Shown here: in pieces, positions 34,201 through 50,842 of the stretch | How the letters are laid out: each line of letters starts with the position of its first letter | Numbering within the stretch: position 1 is the first letter of the stretch | Source: Balanoglossus misakiensis | Taxonomy: Eukaryota; Hemichordata | Length of the DNA stretch: 64,000 nt | Assembly (NCBI GenBank): GCA_040954595.2 | Contig: CM082580.2 | Coordinates: 3,038,001-3,102,000, forward strand | Direction of reading: 5' to 3' | Position numbers and translations under genes: made by a program | The notes under the pieces: model-generated | Databases searched by the model: none | Seen by the model: only the letters and a program-made list of their open reading frames with translations | Told to the model about the DNA's origin: nothing

Positions 34201-37200
34201 TGTGGACATCATGGTAGCCTGTTCAGGCATTCGATGCAAAATGGGGTTGGCAATCATTTGGACAAAGGGCTTGGAGATTTGACTCGCACACATATGGCCA
34301 TGCATTGAAGTGGGTGAATGAAATCATCTGAACATAGTATATAATAAGTCAGTTTCCAGACTTCTCACTGTTTCAGTTACTGTTTTAGTCTGTAAGATGT
34401 TCCAACATTTACTAAAGTTTACAATTAACAGGGTAAATCTAAGAACAAAGAAACAAACATAATCTAGTAATTAACCAATATACATCATCTCAGCATTTAA
34501 TAAACTATCACTAAGACTGCAATATAATTCTGAAGCATCCTAAGCTGGAGAGTGGCAAAAGAAAATCTCTTTTGACCTTTAACTGGTTGCGAGAACAGTT
34601 TAAGTCATCTATGGGATTACCAGCATGATTCAGTCACTTAAAGGTATATACAAGTGAAGTATTTTTGTCAATTACTGGACATTCAATTTATGACTAAACT
34701 TGGATGGCCAGATAGACAGATACACAGCTCTAACTGTTTGTCATTCAATGGGCAAATGACCCTAACTCACCTGTGAATGGTCAGATAGAGTCTGATGACT
34801 TCAGTGAACATGGGATCCTCATATCCCAGCATGGAAGTGAAGTTTTGCGACCAATCTTTCTCTGTGTCAATAGCACCGATTGACGTGCCTTCTTTGTATA
34901 AATTACGATATATGGTAGCTGCTATAGTTGGTAACTTGGCAATCAAGTCCATGGCATCTTCATAAGCGTACTGTTGGTAGAGAACAAACATCATACGTGG
35001 TAGGCCTCCCTAGTAATACATTATGCATTCAAAACCACTTGAATGTTTCTGTAGAATCACCTTAAATATCATTTTCACTTTTCCGGCCATGATACTACTG
35101 TAAAACATGTTATTTTCGCGACAGGAAATTTTCGCGATATCAAAAGAGGCAACTGTTTCGCGAGTATCAATTTTCGCGTTCTCTTATTTCATTTACTGCA
35201 TCGTTTTCTCAGAGAAAAAAAATTACGCAACTTTTATTTTCACGTAATTTTGGCTCTCGCGTTGCCGTATTTTTCGAAAATTTATTGCTCGCAAAAATAA
35301 CATGTTTTACAGTATGTGCTCAAACATAAAGCAAACCGTGTACAAACTTATTCAGATAAATGAAAAAAAAAAAAAATTTTGGGGGGTAATCTCAGACATA
35401 CTATTACAGCTTTAAATTCCAAATCAGAAATGACTTACAACCCGTCATCAGACATATCCGATACTTATCATGTGAGAATTATTTCCATATCTCACTTACC
35501 TGCCAGAAATCACCCTTAGGTGCTTTATCAGCATAGGCTTTAGCAAACTTGCTTTCGGAATTGAGTGCAGTAATTGCAGCACTAAACTGTGACATTGGAT
35601 GTAATGAACTGGGAAAGTTATTCAGCATGGTGACCACATGTGATGGTAGGTCAGCCCTATTTGCCCATTCCTTGGAGATTGCTTTCACCTGATGAAAGCA
35701 ATTAGAGACACAAGAATTAATTTTATCTATACGAAGAAAGTTGAAGTTAAAGAAATCTTATATACTGTAAAATGGGAAATTTTTGCGACACAGAATTTTT
35801 TTGCAATATCAACAGAGACAACTATTCCGCGATGATTAATTTTCAAATGTCTTGACGTTCTGGATAGTTGAATACATCACACTCAAATGACTATCTTGAA
35901 ACTGATACTTGAAATAAAAGAATGGTGTAATTACCTGTGCTTCTGTTGGGACATTGCCTGTACACAATAACCAAAACAATCCCTCTGGTAAAGGCTCTTC
36001 TCCACCAGGTGCTTTGGGAAGAAGATCTTGGCATTGTGGGATTGTATAGCCACGGAATTCAATGCCTAATTCTGGATCAAGATGTGACGTTTCACAGACA
36101 AGACCTTTAATACCACGCATACCACCATACATCTAAGAGTTAAATTGGTAACAACAAGATAACATTTATATTTCACCAAAGAAAAAAACACAAGGCAATT
36201 TAATCTCATCGCTTAAAATATTTGTACATGTAGGTTTTTTTTAAGGACCATGAAAATAGTCCATAAAGACTCAACTAGTCCATGTCCCCAATATCTGAAG
36301 GAATATTTTACAAAACAACCATACCTGCAATGAGACAGACAGGTGACAGCAAGTGAGTTGAGAAATTGTAATACAATGTATAATTAATAAGCTTCAGCCA
36401 ACGATATGAAATTTTGCAAGCTGTTTTTCACTTCACAATTCACAATTAGACTAGAAGATGGAGTGCCCTCAAGCGAAGCATTTTCCACTCTAAATCAATG
36501 ATCAGCTTTGTCTGATGTGTGAAGGACTTTTTTAGGTCAAAGGCTATATGTCATGACCTATATTATATATATACAAACTTACCATGTCAACTGTCACGTT
36601 TCCAACAACTTTATTTCCATATTCTTTGCGGAAATCCCTGACTTCTGCTATATGCTTTGGGATCAAGTCTGCCATAACCTCTTTGAGATCCTAAAATGTC
36701 AAATTTGACAATTTACAAAGCAAGTCTCCGATGACTGTCATGTTTTTCTATTGTCGTGCCATGCTTATTTTACAAACTTTACAAAACAGTTACTTTTCTC
36801 ACTAGCATCATACATCATTTAATTTTAGGTAAGGAAAGAAAGTATTTCAAAATTAAAAATTAGTCATACTTACTGTAGAGTCTGAATTGTGTCTCAAACT
36901 AATTGAGATGGCAGGTACTGTCTGAAACTAAAGAAAACAAGTAACACATGGTCAATGGTGTAGTTCCTGACATCATCAGATTTAGAAGACCCAGTGAGGA
37001 AGTTGTGCTGGAATGAAATTGATCAAGGCGAGTGAGCAAACATATTCTGGAAATGGTTAGGAGCCAGTTCAGTGCGTGACGACTGAAACTCTATATTTCA
37101 CTGGACACCGAAATGTATAAGACATGGAAACAAGTTGCAGTTAAATTGTTAGAGAATAGAAAACATTTGAGTAAAGGTCCCAGGCTGAGATTCTGTCATT

Positions 37201-40200
37201 ACAATCTTTTGTATTTCTGCAGAAACACCGACGACCGACTGCACTGACTTGACCCTGGCGCCGCCGCCGCTGTTCCTTAGACTTATTTTTAAAAACCTGT
37301 CGCATTAACGGTTTGGGGATACACGGCACTAGGACTAGGTTTATTTTTTATAAACTTCACATGAAGAACAACATTTTTCCCAATAAAAATGCAACTGGTG
37401 GCATGACTTTGCCGGCAAACTGAACTTTCAATGGGTCGCCTTTTCTATACTGTCCTTTTGCCAAGTTCAGTTCAGTTCTAGAGTGTCCAAGTAATTGCCC
37501 CAGACATGAACAATGGTCACATGGTGACAGCACGCACTAGTACACATGTAGTCCCCTGGACTATTATTAGTATTAACCTTGACATCTGAGCAACCCTGAC
37601 TGTGACTGACTGCGTAAATCTATTGAGGACAACAAAGTTCAAATCATTGTGGGGATCACATACAGTACACAATTCTATCCACTCCACTGATATATTCAAC
37701 ATTCATACACATTCAATCATCTTTCATTTTCATTTCCAAATGCATGCTGACTTTAAATTTGTCTACAGCCAAAACTTAAAGTGAGAGGGTAGCATGCTAC
37801 AGAACCAAAAGTTCTGTATAAGGTCATGGTCACATGTATGCTGCATGTATTATTAGAAACAGGTCATAAATGTGTATGCTATACTGTACCCTACGATTTA
37901 GTAAATCAACTTTTGTGGGTCATGAACTCTACTGTTCATGTAGGAAAGGTTAAAACTAAGCGAAATACATGTATATACACATGTATGTAGAAGAAAATCA
38001 CAAACTTAGATAAGGGTCATGAATTGTTTATTGACAATATGCAGCATAGCTTTATTTCATTGAGATTTTGACCTCTTCGGTCTATAAAAGCTAACGCAGC
38101 ATGAAATCCACAATTAAATGCCTGCTTAACCCCTTGTGAATGAGTGCTATGTTCTACACTACCAGTGTTGTACATGTATTCCTTGAATACACTGATAACC
38201 TGGTAATTATTCAAACAGTCTGATTGGAATAACACGGACACAGCAATTTATATGGCTTTGTAAATTGAACATGTTGACAACACTTGAATGCAAAGTACGT
38301 CATGGAAAGTGTGAGCCTGGCACAGTTAAAAGATCTGTGCTAGTATTCAGGTCATGGCCAAATATGCGTTGCTGTATTGTGTTCTTGAACAGAAAAAGGT
38401 AGCAAGTATATGTGTACACTACACATCATGGTTTTGTGAAGAATCCTGTGTATTGAATTTGTGGGTCATGAATCGAAGTGCTCACATAAAAAAGGCTAAA
38501 ACCAACCGAAATACGCATCCAGTTATAATCAAAACTTGTACAGCTTCAAGTACATACAGTTCTGGTAGTAAGCAAGGATGATAACAGAAGGTTTAGAATA
38601 GTTTCTTGCCAAAAATCTGGATTTTGTAACAGAATTTTAGTATACACATAGTTTTTAGCAGAAGTATTCTATTATTATTATTGTTAAATTTCTTACATGA
38701 GTAAATTATGGTGTACTCTGCTTAATACATCTACAGAACAAGAGTAGGGCTGCCTAAACAACTGATTTCTGATTACTCCAAATGATTACTGATTACTCTG
38801 CAGGTATGGGTCAAAATAGGCTTAAAGTGTAACTACTAGTACTACAATGTATTTTATCGCAAACATAGTGGTTGTTCTTTCATGGCAATCATTGTTTTCT
38901 TCTTTTTTATATCACATTCCAAGTTATTTTGATATAAACAATGTGTTATGGTTGACAGGGTCTCCCTGAACAGCAGCAGGAATAATAGAATCTCACACTC
39001 CAAAGGACCTGGGATCATATTTCTCACACAAGTTTGTGATTTTTTGTCCCACACGAGCCGCAGACAAGAGTGGGACAAAATAGCCCCGAGTGTGAGAAAT
39101 ATGATCACAGGTCCTTGATGTGTGACACGGTCACAAATTAGCTAAATTCGTATTAAAAAAATTGAATAAATGACTCTGGATCTGTTGTCTGGCATGTTGT
39201 AGTCTCTGTCCGTGTACTACACATCGCGCTATTGGATAACATTTAGTGCATGTTAACTAAAGCCAGAACGCTTTGTAATCCAATCAGCCCTTGTTGCGTC
39301 ATTCACAGCTTTCCATTCAGTGAGAGTTTGGGATCGATTTGTCCTCACAGTCACACTCTGATCCCCTACTCTCACCATGCCAGAAGTGTGAGAACAATAT
39401 TATCCATATTAACAGAAAAGTCACACATGTGCACTTAAAATGATCCCCCTCCTTTACTGGAAATTTAGAACCTGTATGTAGATAGATGTAATGAATGTAG
39501 CGAGTGCTGCTAGGTTGCAGATAGTGCTGCGAACAACATTGTCAACCTTGCAGCACCCGCTACAATCAATGCAGCTAGCCTAACAGCACTTTCATGTTTT
39601 TCATAATTGAGGTTTTGTGCTTTCTTGCACCCCCCCCCCCCCAGTAGCTACTAGTATTATTGTGGGGTCAGTCGTTGAATGAAGATGTTCATGACCTATT
39701 GTTAATAAGTTTACTAGGTCAGGGCACGGTTACTAGAAACCGTGGTCAGGGACAATTTCATTCATCGAGCGACTCACATGTGACACTATACTATAATAGA
39801 TTGCAGCATGGAGCTACCAATATGATTGCAGCTAGCTATATGTACCGTTATATGCATCCAAATCCAACTCTTTTATTAGTCACTGCCTGTAACTGTACCC
39901 TGTTGAATATACACATTACGTAATCATGAATGTAACTAACATTACGTAATATCTAAGAGATATCAGTTATGAAATGCTGGTAACAGAATTTCTATGTCAT
40001 GCTGATTTTTTTTTTACTGAAATGTGTGCAACATACCCTCAAATAGGGGTATAGTGGCATGTGAAGTGTGTAGTGTTTTATGAAGCAAGTGTACTGTTTT
40101 GACCAGGGCAATACATACGTTGTAAATTACAATGTACAACATTCCGATTTTGACCGAAAATTCAAAAATGATTAGAAAATTCCATAAATATCATCTAAAC

Positions 40201-40483
40201 GTAGTCACCTGCCAGTTTTCGGGTGTAATTGTTTAAGAAATAAAGGAGACCATATTGGGTTATAATAAAACATGGTCACATGTGTAATGTAGGTTGCCTG
40301 CGTGACCGTTCCGTCGTCCAACGTTGTCCGCGCGGTGGTATGAACTTTTTTGCGGCGGCGTCGTGTGCGAGACGTTTGCACTGGTTGAAAAATGGGCTGA
40401 TAATTTGGAGGGGACAACTGAAAAGCGGCACGTACCTTTACAGTCTGCAGAACAGACCTCGATGCGATCCGTAAAAGCGACAT
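31207..40483 (-). CDS. CS: Citrate synthase, mitochondrial
   Basis: Condenses acetyl-CoA and oxaloacetate to citrate, the entry step of the TCA cycle in the matrix. Ten coding exons in transcript order: 40483-40436, 36927-36874, 36690-36583, 36132-35935, 35688-35500, 34970-34771, 33266-33137, 32792-32691, 32256-32047, 31371-31207. They total 1404 nt and 467 residues, against 466 in human. The first two exons encode an Arg/Ser-rich mitochondrial presequence ([14 protein letters not shown]). Catalytic motifs are present: HEGGNVSAH and [10 protein letters not shown] carry the two active-site histidines and PNVDAHSG the aspartate. Also seen are [26 protein letters not shown] and [15 protein letters not shown]. 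The start of exon 2 is ambiguous: 36927 or 36921, both after AG and both in frame. Intron 1 is about 3.5 kb. The last stop is TAA at 31207-31209. Divergent from the secernin gene. Confidence 0.96.
33600..33832. repeat. Dispersed repeat family 3, copy A
   Basis: Shares AGTAGGGCCTATACAAGACC, GGGACTTGACACTCTA and CACCCAGTAGCATTAGGGTT with 45262-45438. It lies in a CS intron. Class unknown. Confidence 0.75.
33937..34105. repeat. Fold-back repeat family 2, longer copy D (CS intron)
   Basis: Almost identical to 21711-21885, which indicates recent dispersal. Confidence 0.85.
35096..35314 (-). mobile_element. MITE family 1, copy B
   Basis: Same TACTGTAAAACATG termini and TCGCG-rich body as the 12.6-kb copy, in the opposite orientation, in a CS intron. 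TA flanks both ends. A degenerate half copy may exist at about 35764-35850. Confidence 0.9.
38992..39125. repeat. Fold-back element in CS intron 1
   Basis: The arm near 38992-39030 (GATCATATTTCTCACAC) is complementary to 39091-39125, and inner arms TTTGTCCCAC and GTGGGACAAA extend the fold. Confidence 0.8.
39498..39563. repeat. Small hairpin repeat family 4, copy B (CS intron 1)
   Basis: Arms GTAGCGAGTGCTGCTAGGTTG and near-complement CAACCTTGCAGCACCCGC enclose about 24 nt. It shares arms and flank (CAAT or AAT, then GCAGC) with the 7.8-kb copy. Confidence 0.75.
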
Positions 40484-40874
40484 TTTGTATGCGTTACAGT
40501 ATCCCAACTTCCACACACTTCACACAATGTCTCGCCGGCTGTAATGTAGGCTGCCTGCACAGGGTGAACAGACACACAGACAGTTTCTGTAAAGTCCTGA
40601 AAGAGCATGCGCAAATATTTTTTTACACCTAGGACAATCTGCAGATTTCAGGCTTGTGGATTCGTCTTCTTTTTAAAGAATGAAATTAGATTTTACTAAA
40701 GAAGTTACTCATTTCTAATACAATATATGCATTTGAAGCACAATTCTGAAATGATAATGGTTTACTCTAATTTCTATGTTTTTAGTATATCGAATAAGCA
40801 GCTTTTATACAAACATCAGTTCAGTGTCGGCGTTGAGTGTCCAGATTGATTGCCCTTGAACCGGAGATCAGCAG
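40484..40874. promoter_or_regulatory. Probable divergent promoter of CS and secernin, including a possible secernin 5' non-coding exon
   Basis: The CS start codon is at 40483 on the minus strand. On the plus strand a good donor (CAG before GTAAAAGT) sits at 40875. Joined to the acceptor just before 43428, it would give secernin an untranslated first exon starting within 400 bp of CS. No coding potential is seen from 41.2 to 43.4 kb. Inference only; transcript data are lacking. Confidence 0.4.
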
Positions 40875-43427
40875 GTAAAAGTCCAATTTGGTTGGTATTC
40901 TAGTGGTTGTATGACGCCTGTATGTGGTAAAATACACCTGTTCTATATCATTACGCCAGGGTTAGTCGTATCTGCTAAGTAATTTCTGGATGGCGTCGCG
41001 TATTTTTTCCGTTTTCCATCACTCCCGGCGCATTATGTCAGCGATGACTGGGAGATGTCCATATTTAGCAGTTGAGGCGTCTCACATTTGTAGCTCTCTT
41101 AGGCACACGAATAGTGAGTACAATTGTGGTAGTTTAGACCTACTACAAGGGATATTAATCCCCCACCCTTTTTTATCGGACAATCCGGATGGTATTCTAT
41201 GTACACCTCCACTACTTCCTTACATTCCATGATTTTGAGGGGGGCGTGTCCCTTCAGTGTTTAATAGTCATGTACATAAAATACTGCAATTGTGATGAGA
41301 TTGGTGGCAAGAACTCAATCGTTATGAAAGACGCATGAAAATATGGTGTTTGTAGCGTTGATTTCAGCATCCACAGTCACAGAAAACATGTGAGAGACAC
41401 GTCTCGCACAAAGAATAATGGATCATGCACGGCCAGTCTCTCCTTTCCAGAGCTTTCTCTGTCACTGTCTGCTCATTGAAATAATGCAATACCGACATTA
41501 CGAAGTACATGCATAGAATGTTTAATGAATTACATACACGTTGGTCATTTTACTGGGCTGCTTATTGTTTTACTGTTTGAATTGAATACTTGAACCAATG
41601 CATCATGTGTCACACATCCGTGTCACTATGTTTGTTATATTTTTCTTGATTATTTAATAGACTTCATTTTATTCTATTTTATTCAAAATCAGTGATATTT
41701 AATCATTACGACTGTCATAGAATTAGAATTATTGTGCAAATATGTTCTTGCTGTACATGTGAGCCAAAACAGGATTTTGTATGTTTGAGTTGACACTAGG
41801 ACTTAAAATTTACAGGTAATTTAGTTTCAAAACTCATAAATAGTATTCACTCAGTGATTTGTGAAATGTGAGATTCATGTGAACTACAAGAAAAAAGTGT
41901 ATTTTTAAAAAACAGTATTCATAGCATAAAGAAATTGCATAATTTTACAATTTAAACTGGTGATACTGGACCAGTCTGGTATATCAGTGTTTTGATAGTA
42001 TTTGTCACAGATGGCCAGATCATTTTCCAACTTTAAAAACAAATGTCATTTGAGCTATTGTTTTGCCTGAAAAGGACTTGACAAATTAAATTGTTGCAAT
42101 TCAAAAACACTTTTGAAAAATTAACAGGAATAGTTCGTATCAGGGTCCACAGTATTGTAGATTGCAGTTCAAATATAGAAAGCACAAGAATTGCCGTATA
42201 CATTCGTGTATTTATTAGTGGTCATGTCTGAACTCTGTTCCATCATTGAGAAGTAATATTTTTATTACATTCCTCTACATAGACAAAGTCATTTTATATC
42301 CAGTTATTTACAGTTCATATATTATCTCAAAAGCTTCAAAATGAAATCTGGATCGATCGAGTGTTAATTCGAAAGCAAATCATGAACATCGCTGCATAGT
42401 GTAAAAGAGCAATCTGGAAACATGGCTGAAATGTTGCAGGCTGTAAGTTCTGCATGTGCGGTACATTAACTGAATTGTAGCCTAAGGCTTGAATGTCTGG
42501 ATATTGCAGTCATTTTTCGTGCTTCATTTCTTACCTATCATTAATTCCCTTTAAACAGGTCAACCATCTGTAACCAAAAAATTAGATTAAACCATAACAT
42601 ATTCCTACTATTGAACTGTGTGTAACATATTTGATTTGTAAAATGAGAAACTTAAGGTATACAGACACCTCTATTTCACATAATGGCTAAATGTCTAAGT
42701 CTTCGAATAACCGTTTGGTGATACACTTTTTTGTGTGTGTGGTCAAGTGTTAATCTGACATTGGCTAGATTTGAACTTGCCATGGTAATTATGGCAAATC
42801 ACATAGGTGACTGTACCTTTAATAATGTCGACAACACTTGAGATATCCATTGTATTCATGATTGTTGGGTCAATGGGATCTTGAAGGTTTCTGGTGTCAT
42901 CAGGGGGATATATTTTTATATTAGTGAGGGTATCCAGCAAAAGCAACCGAAAACTGTACCTTATTAATTCTAACCAGCTACTTTTTTCAGAATGTATGTA
43001 CAGTAGAACGTAGATTAGCTGAACATTAATTATCCAAACTATTCGGTTATCCGAACATGCTTGTCCCCTGAAAATTTCAATGATCTCTATTCATTTTCAT
43101 TGTGCAGCATGGTGGTGATTATTGATATCCTTTTTGAAGTTAGTACATATACTTGTCAAGTTATATATTTTGATAATAGTGTTACAAGGTTACATGAATT
43201 GAAGGTTTTTTCATCATTTTGTTTGCTGGTACTTGGACGGCGAGTTGTGTTCAAAGTTGCTACTTTCACCCAGACGTAATTGCTCTGTTTTCCCCATGCA
43301 TTGCACCATCTTCACATAAAATCATTTCCAATTTATATTGAACATGACTACATAATACATGTTCATAAAACTTTCATATCTGAAAACAGGAACATCAGTT
43401 TTATATTTGTGGTATATTATTCACACA
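40875..43427. other. Non-coding stretch between CS and the secernin coding exons
   Basis: AT-rich, with no supported exon apart from the proposed secernin 5' exon at its left edge. It includes the Tigger-like fragment near 43002. Probably the first secernin intron. Confidence 0.4.
43002..43066 (+). mobile_element. Fragment of a Tigger-like element
   Basis: ACAGTAGAACGTAGATTAGC and the inner ATTATCCAAAC and GGTTATCCGAACA motifs resemble one end of a Tigger/pogo element. No opposite end was found. Confidence 0.5.
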
Positions 43428-43454
43428 GCTCAGTATCGGGGTCTTGGCGGACAG

Positions 43455-46820
<3,366 letters not shown>

Positions 46821-49800
46821 TTGGCCGCCACTCAAGTTTCACTTGATGACTTCTCCACTACAACCTTTTATTTCACCCAAACTATTCAAAAGCCTGCTCT
46901 TGAAAGATAATCTAGAGAATGCATGCAGATCCTATCATTTCTTGTCTCCTCTAGTTTATTTGATCATCTGGGCTAGTCTGTAATGGCAGAAATACGATGT
47001 GAAGTAACATAGTAGTATCCTGACATCCCTATTAAAGGCTACACATTGGATTGTAGTCAAGGTTTCCACTGATCAGAATATTGTAAAATTCGTGACAAGT
47101 CTCAACTGGCCGTGATTCCGTAGTCTTCTTGTCGTGACCATTGTTTGGATACAATATGTGTACTACACAAGGTGTTGTGTTACATAGTGGATGTGTTTTT
47201 AGTTTATATTGTTTATCATAGTATTTTGCTGTGAGTGATGGAAAACAATGTCTTCTGTCTTTGCCACTTTACACATAAAAACATATCTGTTCTTGAAGTC
47301 TGATGTATCGGCAATTGTTTATTGTGATCATCAAAGAGATATCATATACCATAAACCAGAACTACTTAGGTTCGCAACTGCTAACACCATATGCAGAGCT
47401 GATATTTACAATTTTGAAGCTGATTTTGTGGTTTTTAGTCTTGAAGTTCAAACAAGCATAGCCTTTACAAACAAAATAGTTGTCTGAATTTGAAAATGAT
47501 ACTGTGCAATATTGCATGTACTGTGTTTTAGTTTGAATCACTTGCATGTATAGTGTAGATTTAAAACTGATTCTGTTCATCATTGCCATCAATCAACACA
47601 CTTTAATTAATAGTCTACCTAGTGTGCGTAGGATGCGTCTTTTCAAGCTGGATTTAAAACAGTAAAGAACACCAACTATAGGATGTAGGTGCTAGAAACA
47701 TCTCATGAAATTGATGTAAAATTGTTGCAATTTTTGAATGTAGTCTGACTACCATTTACTGAATATTAATGAATTCCATTGCACAGAGATTGTTGCATGT
47801 GACAATTGAGATTACAGGGAGTTCTGTCATGGACTGTCTTAATACAAGTGAAATGGGGCATATCTTTGACCTTTTAAAGCGCGTAGCTCGTCTCACACGC
47901 ATGTTCCAACTGTAGCCGCTGGTTACAGACGTTTAGTGAACAGTCAATCCCATAAGGCAGTGCTCTGTCCTAACAACAGAGAAGATGGCGGCGACCATAA
48001 TCTGTGTCGGAGATCGGGAAAAGACACTAGCCTGGGTGAAAAGCAGGGACAAAACCAGAATCTACTTATACGGTGCGCATGAAATATGGAAGGAAGCGAA
48101 GGCAGTCCACTATTTGAATGCATCAAACGGAAAATTTGCTGGGAAGTTACGCGCATGTGCGTGAGACGAGCTACGCACTTTAAGATGCAAAGATGGTCAC
48201 AAGATTATCTTAACTTTGAAATAAACGATATATGGCCATACTTATTTTACAGAAAGTCTGCACAAGTGAAGGTTTCACAAAATACTACTTATGAAGTTCC
48301 CATAGATTTATAATTTCTAGATTGTAAATTTCTGACGTGTACTGTTATTTTTAATGGTGACATAGATTGACACCTTTATAATACTATCTGCACATTTCTT
48401 GCCAAATTTTAGAATGTATTTTATGTCTTTGCCAGTACGGACAATAATTCTTTGTCATTCAGTAGATTAAATCCAGTATAAACTACTAGATTCAGGTTAA
48501 ACTGGAATGCAGCCATCATTCTTCCCTTGTACATGTATTTTGTAGTGCCAGCGCCATTATGTCCAGTTTACGCAGGAGTATGTACTATAAATTTGACCAG
48601 CACATCATGACCTTTGACCTTACACCTTCATAACACCAGTAAACTTCCCCTTCCTTGCCAAAAAGTCAGCAATGTTCTCTTCTGTGCAATGTAATACCTG
48701 AACACTGTTTGATGATAGTCTTGAATGATGTCGTGAGTTGAACCAACTTGTTAGTTATTCAGAGCAGTTGACTACATCAAACTATTACAGAAAACAAATT
48801 TCTAAACAAGGGAAAGATTTCTCACATGGTAAAGACAATCCTTTTGGCAGAAAATGCATTTCCTGATGAGAGTATTTCCAGGTGAACTGAATTACTGATG
48901 AAACTGCGTAAAAGCATTTGGGGAAACTTCTCCATTGAGACTACTTACTACTTGCTTTTCAATTCCATTATTTACATTTAAAAATTTCAACACTTTAGTA
49001 ATCTTGATAGTCACATGTAACGACGAAAAACACGGCCTTCATTACATGCTTGGCACTATAGCTGTTGTTGTTGTACAATGTACTTAGTAGAGCTTGAGAA
49101 ATGTTCAAATATTACTATAGACACTATATCATGTGCCTAATTATTTGGTGTGTTTTATCTAAGAAAAAATACCCATGGTGGCTGCTTTCTGCAGGATCAA
49201 TAAAGTACACTACAAACAAAGTGCAAAGTGTCAGTATTGACTGTACCCCTCCAATTCTATCCCACAATGCACCATGTTTCCAAGATGGCAGTTAAGACAA
49301 ACCTCCCCTATAGACAGGTTTCCTGATTAGACAGGTTTTACTTTAGTATGTTGACATCTTGAAGGATCACTAAAGCTTTGCTTCCACAGCACATTGTAAC
49401 AAGACATTTGGCAAAAAGTAACCCGCCCTGATTTTGTAGCCCCTGCATATGTAGTACTGGGCTCTCTGTCGTTCAATGTATCTGTCCATCCTTCCGATAG
49501 GAGCCATTATACCTTGAGCAACCAATTTCATTCAGACTTGGTACATTGACAACGTAAACGGCTATTATATTAATTTTAAGAAATTCGAATCAGGGCATCC
49601 GCAGGTAAGTATTATCACATGACGATGAGCTCTTTTATTAACTCAGCCATCACCTGAGGACCCTGTCAGAGCAGCAGAAATATTGCTGATTATGTCAGGA
49701 TAAAACTGAACACCCAACTTCTCATACTGCAAACATTTTTGATGGTTATTTGAAGAAATTTGCATACTCAGTTTCAAAGCAATCAGATGCTAAGTTGTTT

Positions 49801-50437
49801 AGGAGGGGCAGGCACTTTTAGATGCAAAAAATCTAAATCACATGAGTTGTTTCTTGCAAGATTTTCCTGAAACACTACCCCCAAAATATAAATATCCAAC
49901 AGCACTATAATTTGAACAAGTCATCGTCGTTGACTGAATTCCTGTTGGTTTAATGTGCTGAGTGTTGGTTTGTTTTTGCATACTCTAAATGTAGTGTGGA
50001 ATCTTTTGTTTCAGTGGAACCTTATTTTCTGGTTTGTGTCACTTTGATGCAAATGTGAAATGTCTGTGAATTTTTAGTCCTTTAGACCATGATCCAAAGA
50101 CACCCACTGTTTGATTTGATTCCATTATAATTCTAAAGGAATTGGATAAAACAGCTAAAATCAAAGAACACAAATTTCACCAACATTTGACGTAACCTTA
50201 CTTAGGTTACCCCTAAGAATATTACTACCAAATTTCAAAGCAATCCAACAAGCATCATTCTAATCTAAAAGTCATCCCCAGGCACATCCATACAAACGAC
50301 AACAGAAAATCTGTATAAGCTCTGTGTTGTTGGCCAGAGCTAATGAAACATAGGTAACACCAACCATTAGCTACCGGTATAACCTTATTATTAGAGAAAT
50401 GAATGTACATATCTACATATGTCAGATAATGATGAAA
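46821..50437. other. Secernin-CIR1 convergent spacer
   Basis: No coding exon supported. It contains the TTAA-type MITE at 47874 and, at 49430-49880, a low-complexity repeat-like stretch (ACCTTGAGCAACCAATTTCA and similar). The left part is likely the secernin 3' UTR. Confidence 0.5.
47874..48183. mobile_element. TTAA-flanked MITE (piggyBac-like), copy 1
   Basis: 310 bp bounded by TTAA at both ends, with inverted termini containing GCGTAGCTCGTCTCAC. It matches, in reverse complement, the element at 27305-27601. TTAA target duplication is diagnostic of piggyBac-superfamily integration. It lies in the secernin-CIR1 spacer. Confidence 0.85.
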
Positions 50438-50443
50438 TTTATT
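50438..50443 (-). terminator. CIR1: Candidate polyadenylation signal AATAAA of CIR1
   Basis: AATAAA on the minus strand, 400 bp beyond the CIR1 stop. Confidence 0.4.
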
Positions 50444-50842
50444 TAATACTCTAAGAAGACGAGCTGGTGGTTGGACATATCACATGCAGAGAACGTCAAG
50501 CCCAACAGTAATTTTTGGATATTTACATGTAATTATTTGTAACCGTGACAGTGCTTTGGACTACAAGATATATGTGCACACAAAAAAGAGCAAGACTGGC
50601 AATAGATAGTAAAATTTGCTGTAACAGTGGCCGAATAAAGAAAAATTTGGCGCAATACCCCAATTCCACCCCCACCCCCCGAAATCAAATGTTTTGCCCC
50701 CTAAATTCAGACAGGTTCTATGAATATCCTCCATGCCATACTTACATATGGCATGGGAGCATAAAAAAATGTCATGTATTATATACACCAGGATTATACT
50801 CGCTGTCAGACCTTTTTCTTTCTCTCTCTTTAGTGACTCCTT

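Noticed and set aside
37141-37329. Possible alternative first CS exon (basic peptide beginning [16 protein letters not shown])
   Set aside because: It is basic, but no convincing donor lies in frame and the exon at 40436-40483 joins correctly to the CS body.
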